Shown here: positions 7,515-15,880 of the stretch, piece by piece
Numbering within the stretch: the stretch's first letter is position 1
Layout: every line of letters begins with the position of its first letter
NCBI GenBank assembly: GCA_002314265.1
Contig: DCEW01000025.1
Coordinates: 1-24,097, forward strand
Length of the DNA stretch: 24,097 nucleotides
Direction: 5' to 3'
From: Flavobacteriales bacterium UBA1820
GTDB taxonomy: Bacteria; Bacteroidota; Bacteroidia; Flavobacteriales; UBA1820
Notes under the pieces: generated by a model
Database searches by the model: none
What the model was told of the DNA's origin: nothing
What the model saw: only the letters and a program-made list of their open reading frames with translations
Program-made: the position numbers and the translations under genes

Positions 7515-9422
7515 TTATTTTCGCATCCCCTCGGAGGCCTTCCACCGCTCCCCGCAGCGGAAATATCCCCGCTCGCGCATATCGTACAGCGGGACATTCC
7601 ACTTGCGCGCATACTCTCGCCACCGGAAGGCATCTTCCCACCATGCGTCGCCCGCCAGCACAATCCCCGCCGGAGGACGCTCAGGCTCGGCAAATTCCCG
7701 CACCAACAGAATCTCCTCGCCCCCCGAAGTACATTCCCCCCGCCGCGGGAAAGCCCGGATCGTCCGATCCCCGACCCGCACCACCGTCCCGCGCTCCAAC
7801 TTCACCTGTCGCTCTTCATCTACCGCCAACACATATCCACCATCCTTTTTTCCCACGAAAGGATATACCGGCCGCGCGCACAAGTATTCCACACAGAAAG
7901 CCACCCCTCCCCACAAAACCAGTGCCAACGCCCACCGCCTGCTCCTTCGCCATACGAACACCCCCGCGCAGAGTGCCCCCACCAGCAAAGCCCCGCCCAA
8001 GGACAGCCCCACACCCGACACCGCAAAAAAATCGCGCTGCGAAATCTCCGAAGCCACCCCCGTGCAAAAATCCGTCAGGACATTGTACACCCCCGCCAGC
8101 CACGGCACCTGCAGCCCTGCACACGACAACACGGTCAGCAGCCCCCCGATCGGGATCACCCCATAACTCACCAAGGGGACCAGCAACAGATTGGCCACTG
8201 GGAAAAGCAGATTCAGATAGTCGAAATAATACAGGATAAAGGGTAGCAAAGCCAGTTGCGCCGCCAGGGTCACCCCCAGCAAACGCCCCGTAAAACGCCA
8301 CCCCGCCTTCCATCCCCGGCTCACCCGGGCTATCGGCCCGTACGAGAGGATCACCGCCGCCGTAGCCGCATAACTCATCTGAAACCCAGCCGAATAAATA
8401 TCCTGCGGTCGGAGTACCAGATCCACCCATCCCGCCAGACACAACGCACCCAAAGAAAAGTACCTCCCCTTTCCCAAACGGGAAAGCAGCAACACCGAAA
8501 ACATCCACAAAGCCCTCAGGATCGGCGGGGAATACCCCGTCAGGAAACCATAGCCCCACAACAGGGCTAATACCACCGCCGTACGCAGTCCCCGACGCCG
8601 CTTAAGGAAAAAAGTCAAGGCCAAGACGATCCCCGCCACGATCCCCACGTGCAGTCCGGAGACCACCAGCAGGTGCATCGCCCCGGAAAGCTGGTAGGCC
8701 TTTTTCGTCTGCGGGTCTATCGCCCCCTTGTCGCCCAGCAACACCGCCAAGGTCAGTTCCGCCGCGCTGCGGCTCACCCCGCCGCGCATCAAAGCCTCCC
8801 GCACCGCACCCCGCACCGCCTCGCGCAGCGCACTGCCGGAAAACCCCTCCCGGCCCACGACCCGATACCCCGCATCGCGCAGCTGTCCCACTACGCCCTT
8901 GTGCCGTTGAATGCTCCGGAAATCCGGTTCTCCCGCCCAAAGCGCCCCCTGCAAAGGCAACAGCACGGCCCGCCCCTCCACCCGATCGCCCACTTCGAGC
9001 GTATCGGACAACGGTACCGCCATCGTCCAGGCATATTCCCGCGGGAGACACCCTTGCCGCCCGGCACAAAACTCGTCCAACTGGACATACCGCACCTGCT
9101 TTCCCCCATAGGAGGGCACTTGAGAGACCCGCGCCGTATATTCTACCGGCTGATACCACGGCAACGCCTCCTGCACCGCATCCATCCGGGAGAAGTAAAG
9201 CCCCCCGCGCCAGCCTCCGGCAAAGAACACCGCCAAGACCAAAGCCAGCCCTACCCCCGAGCCCGTGCCCAGGGACTTGCTCCCTTTGGAAAAATACAGG
9301 AATATCCCCGTCCCCGCCGCCAGCAGAGCCGCCAAACCCCACAGCACCACGGGCAACCCTCGGCACAGAAGCACCCCGAGGGCCATCGCCGCAAAAAACA
9401 CCGCTGTGGCATATCGCTGCAT
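7515..9422 (-). CDS. comEC: ComEC/Rec2-family DNA-uptake channel
   Basis: A 635-residue polytopic membrane protein. The N-terminal part has several transmembrane segments and a DUF4131-like OB section (VEYTARVSQVPSYGG). It is followed by the competence domain, shown by LSGAMHLLVVSGLHVGIVAG, GYGFLTGYSPPILRALWM and ILSYGPIARVSRGWK. ComEC carries one DNA strand across the inner membrane during natural transformation. The C-terminal 100 or so residues show no HxHxDH metallo-beta-lactamase motif. The last part (AGIVLAGDAWWEDAFRWREY, then NVPLYDMRERGYF) is a short form I associate with Bacteroidota ComEC. ATG 9422 is chosen over an in-frame TTG at 9443 because membrane segment 1 follows it directly. 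It lies 64 bases after lpxB and is probably the last gene of that operon. Confidence 0.92.
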   Translation of the reverse strand: MQRYATAVFFAAMALGVLLCRGLPVVLWGLAALLAAGTGIFLYFSKGSKSLGTGSGVGLALVLAVFFAGGWRGGLYFSRMDAVQEALPWYQPVEYTARVSQVPSYGGKQVRYVQLDEFCAGRQGCLPREYAWTMAVPLSDTLEVGDRVEGRAVLLPLQGALWAGEPDFRSIQRHKGVVGQLRDAGYRVVGREGFSGSALREAVRGAVREALMRGGVSRSAAELTLAVLLGDKGAIDPQTKKAYQLSGAMHLLVVSGLHVGIVAGIVLALTFFLKRRRGLRTAVVLALLWGYGFLTGYSPPILRALWMFSVLLLSRLGKGRYFSLGALCLAGWVDLVLRPQDIYSAGFQMSYAATAAVILSYGPIARVSRGWKAGWRFTGRLLGVTLAAQLALLPFILYYFDYLNLLFPVANLLLVPLVSYGVIPIGGLLTVLSCAGLQVPWLAGVYNVLTDFCTGVASEISQRDFFAVSGVGLSLGGALLVGALCAGVFVWRRSRRWALALVLWGGVAFCVEYLCARPVYPFVGKKDGGYVLAVDEERQVKLERGTVVRVGDRTIRAFPRRGECTSGGEEILLVREFAEPERPPAGIVLAGDAWWEDAFRWREYARKWNVPLYDMRERGYFRCGERWKASEGMRK

Positions 9423-9486
9423 GAGGACACCGATTTGATGCAAAAACTAATTGAAAAAGGGAAAGCCCCTTTCCGCACCGCCCCCC

Positions 9487-10626
9487 TTACCGGCACTCCG
9501 TCTGCTGATCCTCCTCCTGGCGCAAGAACCCCACGATGGCCTCCGCCGCCCGCTGCGAAGCACCCCCATCGCCCAGCAGATGCCGGATCGAAGCAAAATC
9601 CTCCAACATCTTCTCCCGCGCCTGCCCCGAAAGGATCCGTCCCAGTTCCCGGGAGAGATTCCTCGGGTTCATCGCCCCTTGGATCAGTTCCTTGACCACC
9701 TCCCGGCCGGCGATCAGATTGACCAGCGAGATGAACGGCACCTTGACCACCATTCGCCCGATCAGGTACGACACCGGCGAACCCTTGTAGCACACCACTT
9801 CCGGAATACCCAGCAAGGCCGTTTCCAAAGTCGCCGTCCCCGAGGTAACCAACGCCGCATGCGCCACCGAAAGGAGATCGTAGGTACGCCCCGTCACCCG
9901 TTTTATCGGTCGGGAAGCGAGCAGACGGTCGTACAATTCCCCCGGCTGCACCGGCGTAGCGGCCACCACAAACTGATACTCGGGATACACCTCCGCCATT
10001 CGGGCCATCACGGGCAACATCGCCCGGATCTCCTGCGAACGGCTGCCAGGCAGCAGCGCTACCACCGGCCGGCCGTCCAGCCCCTCCTCCCGCCGGAAAG
10101 CCTCGGGATCGGGCACCGAACGTCGAGCCAACGCATCCAACAGCGGATGTCCCACGTATTCCACCGGATAGTGATGGCGGCGGTAAAAATCTTTTTCAAA
10201 GGGAAGGATCACCAACATGCGGTCCACATTGCGGCGGATCGCCTTTACCCGTCCTTCCTTCCAGGCCCACACCTGCGGCGAGATGTAATAGACCGTCCGA
10301 TACCCCTTCTGCCGGCACCACTTGGCGATCCGCAGGTTGAACCCCGGATAGTCCACCAGGATCACCGCATCGGGCGCGAAAGCCTCGATGTCGCGCTTGC
10401 AAAAACGGATGTTGCGCAGGATGGTACGCAGGTTGGCCACCACCTCGACAAAGCCCATGAAAGCCAGGTCGCGGTAATGCTTGACCACCTCGGCCCCCGC
10501 CTGCTGCATCAGATCGCCCCCCCAGGCGCGTATCCGGGCCTGCGGATCGACATCCCGCAGGGCACGCACCAGGTTCGACCCGTGGAGGTCTCCCGAGGCT
10601 TCGCCGGCTATGATGTAGTATTTCAT
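9487..10626 (-). CDS. lpxB: lipid-A-disaccharide synthase
   Basis: LpxB (GT19) joins UDP-diacylglucosamine to lipid X to make the lipid A disaccharide, at the inner face of the cytoplasmic membrane. The 379-residue length is standard. The signature regions are present: YYIIAGEASGDLHGSNL at the N-terminus, DLAFMGFVEVVANL, PDAVILVDYPGFNLRIAK, YYISPQVWAWKEGRVK, the donor-site region VVALLPGSRSQEI near residue 185, and TSGTATLETALLGIPEVVCYK. Its start lies 13 bases after the surE stop, placing it in the minus-strand operon. It shows the organism is a Gram-negative making lipid A by the Raetz pathway. Confidence 0.98.
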   Translation of the reverse strand: MKYYIIAGEASGDLHGSNLVRALRDVDPQARIRAWGGDLMQQAGAEVVKHYRDLAFMGFVEVVANLRTILRNIRFCKRDIEAFAPDAVILVDYPGFNLRIAKWCRQKGYRTVYYISPQVWAWKEGRVKAIRRNVDRMLVILPFEKDFYRRHHYPVEYVGHPLLDALARRSVPDPEAFRREEGLDGRPVVALLPGSRSQEIRAMLPVMARMAEVYPEYQFVVAATPVQPGELYDRLLASRPIKRVTGRTYDLLSVAHAALVTSGTATLETALLGIPEVVCYKGSPVSYLIGRMVVKVPFISLVNLIAGREVVKELIQGAMNPRNLSRELGRILSGQAREKMLEDFASIRHLLGDGGASQRAAEAIVGFLRQEEDQQTECR

Positions 10627-10639
10627 CGGTATCCCCAGA

Positions 10640-11455
10640 TCAAAGTTCCCAATCCCGCAGGGAGTCCATCGCCCGGTAAGCCGTCAGGTCGAACGTTATC
10701 GGCACGATCGAAGCATATCCGTGCGCCAAAGCCCATTCGTCGGAATCCTCGCCCGTATCCATGCACACCGGCTGACCGACCAGCCAAAAGTAACTGTCCT
10801 CCCCGCGCGGGAAAGCTCTGCGTTCGAACTCCTGCGCCCAGCGGGTTTTTGCCTGCCGGCAGAGTTTGGCCCCTTTGATCGGGCCGGTGGGGAAATTGAC
10901 GTTCAGTACCGTCTCCGCCGGAAGTCCCTGTTCCAGCATGCGGGTGCAGAGGTGCTGGATCGTTTCGTCCAGCGGAGAAAGATCCATCGAGGGGTCGTGG
11001 TCGCACAGGGAAAACCCCGCCGAAGGGATCCCCTCGATCCCTCCTTCCAGGGCCGCGGCCATCGTCCCGGAATAGATCACGTTGATCGCGGCATTCGACC
11101 CGTGGTTGATGCCCGAGACACACAGATCGGGCAGACGTTCGAGCAGTTCGTTTTTGGCCAGTTTTACGCAGTCTGCCGGGGTGCCCGAGCAGGCGAACTC
11201 CCGTACGGCTCCGTCCCGGGGCGGGCATTCCCGATAGGTGAGGATATTGTTGATCGTGATGGCATGCCCCATCCCGCTGCGTCCCTTCTGGGGAGCGACG
11301 ACCCAAACCTCCCCCAGGCGGCTCATCAACCGCACCAGATGGCGGATGCCGGGGGCTTCGATGCCGTCGTCGTTGGTTACCAGGATCAACGGCCGGGATG
11401 CGGCCGGTTGTTTTTCTTCTTTCAAGGCTTGTCCTTCTTCCAATGCTTGCTTCAT
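10640..11455 (-). CDS. surE: 5'/3'-nucleotidase SurE
   Basis: SurE is a cytoplasmic metal-dependent phosphatase that removes phosphate from nucleoside monophosphates and short polyphosphate. Metal ligands are visible as Asp29-Asp30 in LVTNDDGIEAPG, Ser60 in GRSGMGHAIT and Asn117 in SGINHGSNAA. The 271-residue length is within the family range. An extra charged segment of about 20 residues (MKQALEEGQALKEEKQ) precedes the fold, which normally starts within a few residues of the NDDG strand. ATG 11455 overlaps the stop of the upstream polyprenyl synthetase gene (ATGA), which supports it by translational coupling. A TTG 30 bases downstream, preceded by GAAGGA, is a possible alternative start. Confidence 0.96.
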   Translation of the reverse strand: MKQALEEGQALKEEKQPAASRPLILVTNDDGIEAPGIRHLVRLMSRLGEVWVVAPQKGRSGMGHAITINNILTYRECPPRDGAVREFACSGTPADCVKLAKNELLERLPDLCVSGINHGSNAAINVIYSGTMAAALEGGIEGIPSAGFSLCDHDPSMDLSPLDETIQHLCTRMLEQGLPAETVLNVNFPTGPIKGAKLCRQAKTRWAQEFERRAFPRGEDSYFWLVGQPVCMDTGEDSDEWALAHGYASIVPITFDLTAYRAMDSLRDWEL

Positions 11456-12432
11456 ATTTTCCGTTCGGTGCAGTAACGCACCATTTCTTCCAGAGAGGTC
11501 CGTGCCTGCGAGGACGGACACCGCGAGAGGATGTCCATGGCCTGGTCCTTGAATGCGTTCATCTTCGCCTCGGCGTATTCCAGTCCGCCGCGGGAGCGCA
11601 CGAAGTCGATCAGTTCGCGGACGCGTTTCTTGTCCTTGTTGTGCCGCTTTACGATGTTCACCATCCATTTGTGCTCGTCCTTGGACACTTGGTTGAGCAC
11701 GTAGATCAGCGGAAGGGTCATTTTCTGCTCGCGGATGTCGATGCCGGTCGGTTTGCCGATCTTCTCCTCGGTATAGTCGAACAGGTCGTCCTTGATCTGG
11801 AAAGCCATCCCGCACAGCAGTCCCAACTCCCGCATCCGGTCCACCGTCGCCTTGTCCGCCCCCACCGAGATCGCCCCCACGGCAGTGCAGGCGCCGATGA
11901 GCGAAGCGGTCTTTCCCCGGATCACATCGTAGTAAACCTCCTCGGTGATGTTGAGCCGACGGGCTTTCTCGATCTGGAGCAATTCTCCCTCGGACATCCT
12001 TTTGGCGGTATGCCCCACCTCGCGCAACATGTCGAACTCGCCGTAATCCACCGCCAGGGTCAGCGCCTGGGTCAGCATGTAGTCGCCCACCAGGACGGCG
12101 ATCTTGTTTTTCCATACGGCATTGACCGAAAAAAAGTTGCGCCGCCGGTCGCTCTCATCCACCACATCGTCGTGTACCAGCGAAGCGGTATGCCCCATCT
12201 CGATCAGCGTCGCCGCCCGATAGGTCGCCTCGGGCAAGGGAGCTTCTCCGCCCAGCATCTTGGCGGTCAGGAAGACGAACATCGGGCGCATCTGCTTCCC
12301 TTTCCGCCGCACGATGTAGTACAACACCCGGTCCAACAACGGAACGCCCGAAGACATCGCGTCGCGGAACTTCTTTTCAAACACATCCATTTCGGCCTCG
12401 ATCGGCCGGCGTATCATCTCGACTGCACCCAT
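11452..12432 (-). CDS. trans polyprenyl diphosphate synthase
   Basis: This 326-residue enzyme condenses isopentenyl diphosphate onto an allylic primer to make a long all-trans chain, probably for the menaquinone side chain. Both Asp-rich Mg-binding motifs are intact: DDVVD at 88-92 in LVHDDVVDESDRRR, and KDDLFDY with Asp215, Asp216 and Asp219. GKQMRP near 45-50 binds the diphosphate. A small residue (Ala83) five positions before the first motif suits a long-chain product; exact chain length cannot be read. ATG 12432 is chosen because an AGGAA ribosome-binding site lies about 11 bases upstream and the longer frame would run into rlmN. It overlaps surE by four bases. Confidence 0.94.
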   Translation of the reverse strand: MGAVEMIRRPIEAEMDVFEKKFRDAMSSGVPLLDRVLYYIVRRKGKQMRPMFVFLTAKMLGGEAPLPEATYRAATLIEMGHTASLVHDDVVDESDRRRNFFSVNAVWKNKIAVLVGDYMLTQALTLAVDYGEFDMLREVGHTAKRMSEGELLQIEKARRLNITEEVYYDVIRGKTASLIGACTAVGAISVGADKATVDRMRELGLLCGMAFQIKDDLFDYTEEKIGKPTGIDIREQKMTLPLIYVLNQVSKDEHKWMVNIVKRHNKDKKRVRELIDFVRSRGGLEYAEAKMNAFKDQAMDILSRCPSSQARTSLEEMVRYCTERKI

Positions 12433-12481
12433 AGACTTGTTTTTTCCTGCATTTTCCCTGCGCGGAAAGGGGTAAAGATAA

Positions 12482-13537
12482 TCATTCTTTCGCTTTCTCC
12501 CGCCCGGCCAACTGGCCGCACGCCGCATCGATGTCCCGTCCCTTGGAATACCGCACCACTACGGTAATCCCGGCCTGCTCCAGCACCTGCTGGTACATCT
12601 GCATCGCCTGCGGTTTCGCCGCCCGAAAACGGGCATCGCCGATGGCGTTGTATTCGATCAGGTTGACTTTCGACGGCGCCCGGCGGCAAAAACGCACCAA
12701 AGCCTCGGCATCCTCGCGGGTATCGTTGAGCCCGTCCCACACGATGTATTCGTACGTTACCCGATCGCGGGTACGCGCATACCAATAGGCCGCCGCTTCC
12801 GCCAGTTCCGCCAAGGGGAAAGCCTTGGCCACCGGCATGATCGTCTCGCGCCGCTGCTGAACGGCCCAATGAAGCGAAATGGCCAGGTGGAACTTCGCCC
12901 CCTGGTCGGCCATCTGGCGGATCATCCGCGCATTGCCCGCCGTAGAAACGGTAATGCGGTGTCCGGCCATGCCCAAGCCCTCTTCGGAAGTGATCAGCCC
13001 GATGGCCCGGGACACCTCCGTGTAATTGGCCGTCGGTTCGCCCATGCCCATAAAGACGATGTTGGACAGTCCCCGGCCGAAACGCTCGCGGCTTTGGGCA
13101 TCGGCCAAGGTTACCTGGTCGTAGATCTCTCCGGCCGAAAGATCCCGCACCCCTCCCATGCGCGCCGTAGCGCAAAACGCACACCCCATCCGGCAACCGC
13201 TTTGGCACGACACGCAAACCGTCGTACGGTCTTCGGCCGGGATCAACACGCTTTCCACCACCGCGCCGTCATCGAGGCGGATCGCATTTTTTACCGTACC
13301 GTCTTCGGACACCTGCGAAGTTACCGCAGCGATGCGTCTGATGCAAAATTCCTGCCCGAGCGCCTCCCGCACCGAAGCCGGAAGGTCGGTCATCTGCGCA
13401 AAATCCGTCGCCCCCTTCTGCCACAGCCAGCGGTGCACCTGCCCCCCTCGGTAAGCGCCCCAGCCCCTTTCGGCAAAGAACGCACGGAGTTGCTCCCGGG
13501 TGAGGGTTCGAATGTCTTTCCGGTCGTTTCGATCCAT
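12482..13537 (-). CDS. rlmN: dual-specificity rRNA/tRNA adenine-C2 methyltransferase RlmN
   Basis: RlmN methylates C2 of A2503 in 23S rRNA and A37 in some tRNAs by a radical-SAM, methyl-cysteine mechanism. The 351-residue product carries the cluster-binding motif CRMGCAFC (Cys115, Cys119, Cys122) and the C-terminal catalytic Cys340 in DIDAACGQL. Family landmarks FMGMGEPTANY, ISLHWAVQQRRETIMPV and VNLIEYNAIG are present. ATG 13537 is the only methionine that keeps the N-terminal helical domain (IRTLTREQLRAFF) without adding foreign sequence upstream. It is the first gene of the minus-strand operon, and its promoter element sits only five bases before the start codon. Confidence 0.96.
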   Translation of the reverse strand: MDRNDRKDIRTLTREQLRAFFAERGWGAYRGGQVHRWLWQKGATDFAQMTDLPASVREALGQEFCIRRIAAVTSQVSEDGTVKNAIRLDDGAVVESVLIPAEDRTTVCVSCQSGCRMGCAFCATARMGGVRDLSAGEIYDQVTLADAQSRERFGRGLSNIVFMGMGEPTANYTEVSRAIGLITSEEGLGMAGHRITVSTAGNARMIRQMADQGAKFHLAISLHWAVQQRRETIMPVAKAFPLAELAEAAAYWYARTRDRVTYEYIVWDGLNDTREDAEALVRFCRRAPSKVNLIEYNAIGDARFRAAKPQAMQMYQQVLEQAGITVVVRYSKGRDIDAACGQLAGREKAKE

Positions 13538-13542
13538 GAAAG

Positions 13543-13550
13543 CAAATGTA
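13543..13550 (-). promoter_or_regulatory. -7 promoter element directly before rlmN
   Basis: The minus strand reads TACATTTG, an exact TAnnTTTG match, ending five bases before the rlmN ATG. No -33 TTG was found at normal spacing. If active it would give an mRNA with almost no leader. Confidence 0.5.
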
Positions 13551-13625
13551 GTGAAAAGCCGCCACACCGACGAGGAAGTACGCAAAGTTTTCTCGTCCAA
13601 ACAGGCCGAAACATCCGCTGATGCG

Positions 13626-13661
13626 AAAAAAAGGCCGCCTTTCCCGCCGGAAAGACAGCCT
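13626..13661 (-). terminator. intrinsic terminator after the metallo-hydrolase gene
   Basis: A 13-bp stem with two mismatches (13632-13644 with 13649-13661) has a CGCC loop. On the minus strand it is followed by seven T's. It lies 51 bases past the stop of the metallo-beta-lactamase-fold gene and separates that unit from rlmN. Confidence 0.8.
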
Positions 13662-13711
13662 CAAGAGAACCGTTTCCCCCGCCCCGCCCGGGCAAGGGAT
13701 GGCTCGGACGA

Positions 13712-14572
13712 CTACAAACGATCCTTGACCCCGTTACCCGGAAAGTGCATGCCGGCCGTTGTGAGCTCGTTCTGTCTTATGTAGTCGATGTACCGCTTTC
13801 GGGTCTCGGCCGCTTGCTTCGGATCGCTGTCGTAACTCGGACAGATGTCGAGGTCCTGTATTTGCAAGTCAAAACCATGGATCAGGTCGCCCGCCACGAA
13901 GATCCGTCCTATCTGATAGACCGTATGTCCGGGCGTATGTCCCGGAGCCGCCAGAGCCTTGACCCCGAGCGGCAATTCGTCGGTATAGAGAAACCGGTGC
14001 AGACGCCCTTCGTAGGCCGCCAGAGCCTGCATCGCCATCTCCGCCCCTTCGCCCTCCATCGCCGACCACGCCGCATATTCCTCCTCGGGAGCATACACTT
14101 GAGCCCGGGGGAACACCGCGCTGTCGGCAGCGACCAACTCTCCTATATGGTCGCCGTGGAAGTGCGTCAGCATGACAAGGTCGATCTCTTCCGGTTCGAT
14201 ACCTGCGGCCTTCAAGCGTTCGAGCATCTTGCCCCCTCGTGCAGCGCCGTTACCCGTATCGAAGAGAATGTTCTTCCCCTGCGTGCAGACTACAAAGCAA
14301 CTGATCGACGAAGGCACCGAACCTTCGGGTGAAAGACGCTCCACCTTTGCCGAATCGGCCTGTCCGTAGAAAAGTTTGTTGGGCATACGCTTCTCGCCCT
14401 CGTTGCCCTTCAAGGTTACCAAAGTGAGCGTATCGACCTTTTGCACCGTTACCCCCTCGGGGTTCTGCTGCTCGATGCCGGTATCGGTAGCCGCAGCGCC
14501 GGCGCGGGCATCGCCACACGAAGCTACTGCCAACAGCGCCGCCGAAGCGGCGATCATCCGTATTGTTTTCAT
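13712..14572 (-). CDS. metallo-beta-lactamase-fold lipoprotein (lactonase-like hydrolase)
   Basis: A 286-residue lipoprotein whose signal peptide MKTIRMIAASAALLA ends in the lipobox VASC (Cys19). The mature part is a complete MBL-fold hydrolase. The zinc ligands fall in the expected order: His137, His139, Asp141 and His142 in THFHGDHIG, His216 in PGHTPGHT, Asp229 in VAGDLIHG and His276 in GMHFPG. The overall pattern (NILFDTGNG, LTHFHGDHIGEL, APGHTPGHT) resembles AiiA-type N-acyl-homoserine lactonases and related metallo-hydrolases more than beta-lactamases. Substrate is unknown. ATG 14572 is used because the next in-frame start adds residues before the signal peptide. It is a single-gene unit, divergent from rsgA. 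Confidence 0.92.
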   Translation of the reverse strand: MKTIRMIAASAALLAVASCGDARAGAAATDTGIEQQNPEGVTVQKVDTLTLVTLKGNEGEKRMPNKLFYGQADSAKVERLSPEGSVPSSISCFVVCTQGKNILFDTGNGAARGGKMLERLKAAGIEPEEIDLVMLTHFHGDHIGELVAADSAVFPRAQVYAPEEEYAAWSAMEGEGAEMAMQALAAYEGRLHRFLYTDELPLGVKALAAPGHTPGHTVYQIGRIFVAGDLIHGFDLQIQDLDICPSYDSDPKQAAETRKRYIDYIRQNELTTAGMHFPGNGVKDRL

Positions 14573-14776
14573 AAGACTTGATGGTTTTGTTATTTTTTGG
14601 CCAATCACAAGGTAAAGATAGGCAAAGGCGGACGCTGCGGCAAGGGGAGGGGTGAAGTTTTCAGATTCGAAAGATCCTCATTGTTCCTGCGCAAACCCAA
14701 AACTCGCATAAAAAAAACACCCAAACGCAAACTCTCCCGGAAAATACCGACCTTTGTCGCAAAACGAAAACCTCCG

Positions 14777-15718
14777 ATGAAAGGAATCGTGATGCGCACC
14801 ACCGGCCTTTGGTGCACCGTAATGGATGAGACCTCCCGACAGACCTACGAATGCCGGATCCGGGGCAACCTGCGTCTGCGCGGCATCAAAAGCACCAACC
14901 CGGTCGCCGTAGGCGACCGGGTAGAATACACCGTAAAGGATGACGGGCAGGACGGACTCGTGCAGGAGATCGCCCCGCGCAAGAACTTCATTGTCCGTCG
15001 TTCGGTCAAGTTGTCCAAACGCACCCACATCCTGGCTGCCAACATCGACACCGCATTTCTGGTCGTTACCCTCGATTTCCCTCCCACCTCCACCACGTTC
15101 ATCGACCGTTTTCTGGCCACGGCACGCGCCTACCGCATCGACGCCGTATTGCTGTTCAACAAGATAGACCTCTACAACGACGACGCCCTGTCCCGCGTCG
15201 AAGAACTCGAAAACCTCTACCGGAACATCGGCTACCCCACCCTTCGCACCAGTGCCCGCACCGGGGAGAACATCGACCAGCTTCGCGAGAAGATGCAACA
15301 GCGCACCACGATGTTTTCCGGACACTCCGGCTCGGGAAAAAGCAGTCTGGTCAACGCCGTCGAAAGTACCCTGAACCTCAAAACAGCCGAAATCTCGACT
15401 GTACACCACCAAGGCCAGCATACCACCACCTTCGCCCAGATGTTCCCCTTGTCCTTCGGCGGATACGTCGTCGACACCCCCGGCATCCGCGGATTCGGAC
15501 TGGTGGACATGGATCCCCATGAAGTGGGGGACTATTTTCCCGAAATATTCGCCCTAAAGGGCGATTGCCGCTTCCACGACTGCCTGCACACTGACGAACC
15601 GGATTGCGCCGTCGTACGCGCCGTCGAGCAGGGCCGCATCGCCCCCTCGCGCTACATGAGTTACCTCGGTATCCTTTCGGAAGACGACGGTCCCTACCGG
15701 GAAGACCCTTACAAATAA
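14777..15718 (+). CDS. rsgA: ribosome small-subunit-dependent GTPase A
   Basis: RsgA is a 30S assembly checkpoint GTPase. The 313-residue product shows the family's circular permutation: an N-terminal OB-fold (PVAVGDRVEY), then G4 (FNKIDLY), G5 (TSARTGEN), the P-loop GHSGSGKSS with Gly182-Lys188, and G3 DTPGIRGFG with Asp233. A C-terminal zinc site follows, with Cys264, Cys269, His271 and Cys277. The frame stays open 180 bases upstream and would add a Lys/Arg-rich tail, but ATG 14777 (MKGIVMRTTG) is where family similarity begins. It is divergent from the metallo-hydrolase lipoprotein; the 204-base gap should hold both promoters, though no exact consensus element was seen there. Confidence 0.97.
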   Translation: MKGIVMRTTGLWCTVMDETSRQTYECRIRGNLRLRGIKSTNPVAVGDRVEYTVKDDGQDGLVQEIAPRKNFIVRRSVKLSKRTHILAANIDTAFLVVTLDFPPTSTTFIDRFLATARAYRIDAVLLFNKIDLYNDDALSRVEELENLYRNIGYPTLRTSARTGENIDQLREKMQQRTTMFSGHSGSGKSSLVNAVESTLNLKTAEISTVHHQGQHTTTFAQMFPLSFGGYVVDTPGIRGFGLVDMDPHEVGDYFPEIFALKGDCRFHDCLHTDEPDCAVVRAVEQGRIAPSRYMSYLGILSEDDGPYREDPYK

Positions 15719-15724
15719 TCCCTG

Positions 15725-15748
15725 CCGGCGACAAACGTCCGGGTTTTT
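15725..15748 (+). terminator. possible weak terminator after rsgA
   Basis: CCGG (15725-15728) can pair with CCGG (15739-15742), with two more base pairs inside after a two-base bulge, followed by G and TTTTT. The stem is short, so this is tentative. Confidence 0.35.
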
Positions 15749-15804
15749 ATAAGTCCGTAGGGATCCTTCGGCACCGGCATGATACGAAAACTTCGCTTTC
15801 CCCC

Positions 15805-15835
15805 TTGCCGCGACGTTCGCCTTTGCTTATCTTTG
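15805..15835 (+). promoter_or_regulatory. Bacteroidetes-type promoter for the DUF456 gene
   Basis: TTG at 15805-15807 and TATCTTTG at 15828-15835 are 20 bases apart, matching the -33/-7 layout. The leader before ATG 15881 would be about 40 bases. Confidence 0.65.
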
Positions 15836-15880
15836 AAACCGAAAAACCCTTAAACGGGACAACCCGTCTAAAAATTAAAG

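Noticed and set aside
9423..9443. TTG start for ComEC seven codons upstream of the chosen ATG.
   Set aside because: It adds MHQIGVL before the first membrane segment with no ribosome-binding site; the ATG at 9422 is simpler. The choice is not certain.
14749..14756. GACCTTTG as a -7 element for rsgA.
   Set aside because: It misses the TA of TAnnTTTG and has no -33 TTG at normal spacing, so it was not listed as a feature.
14597..14776. An in-frame upstream extension of rsgA by 60 residues.
   Set aside because: The extension is Lys/Arg-rich, has no similarity to the family and runs through the expected divergent promoter region. RsgA similarity begins at ATG 14777.
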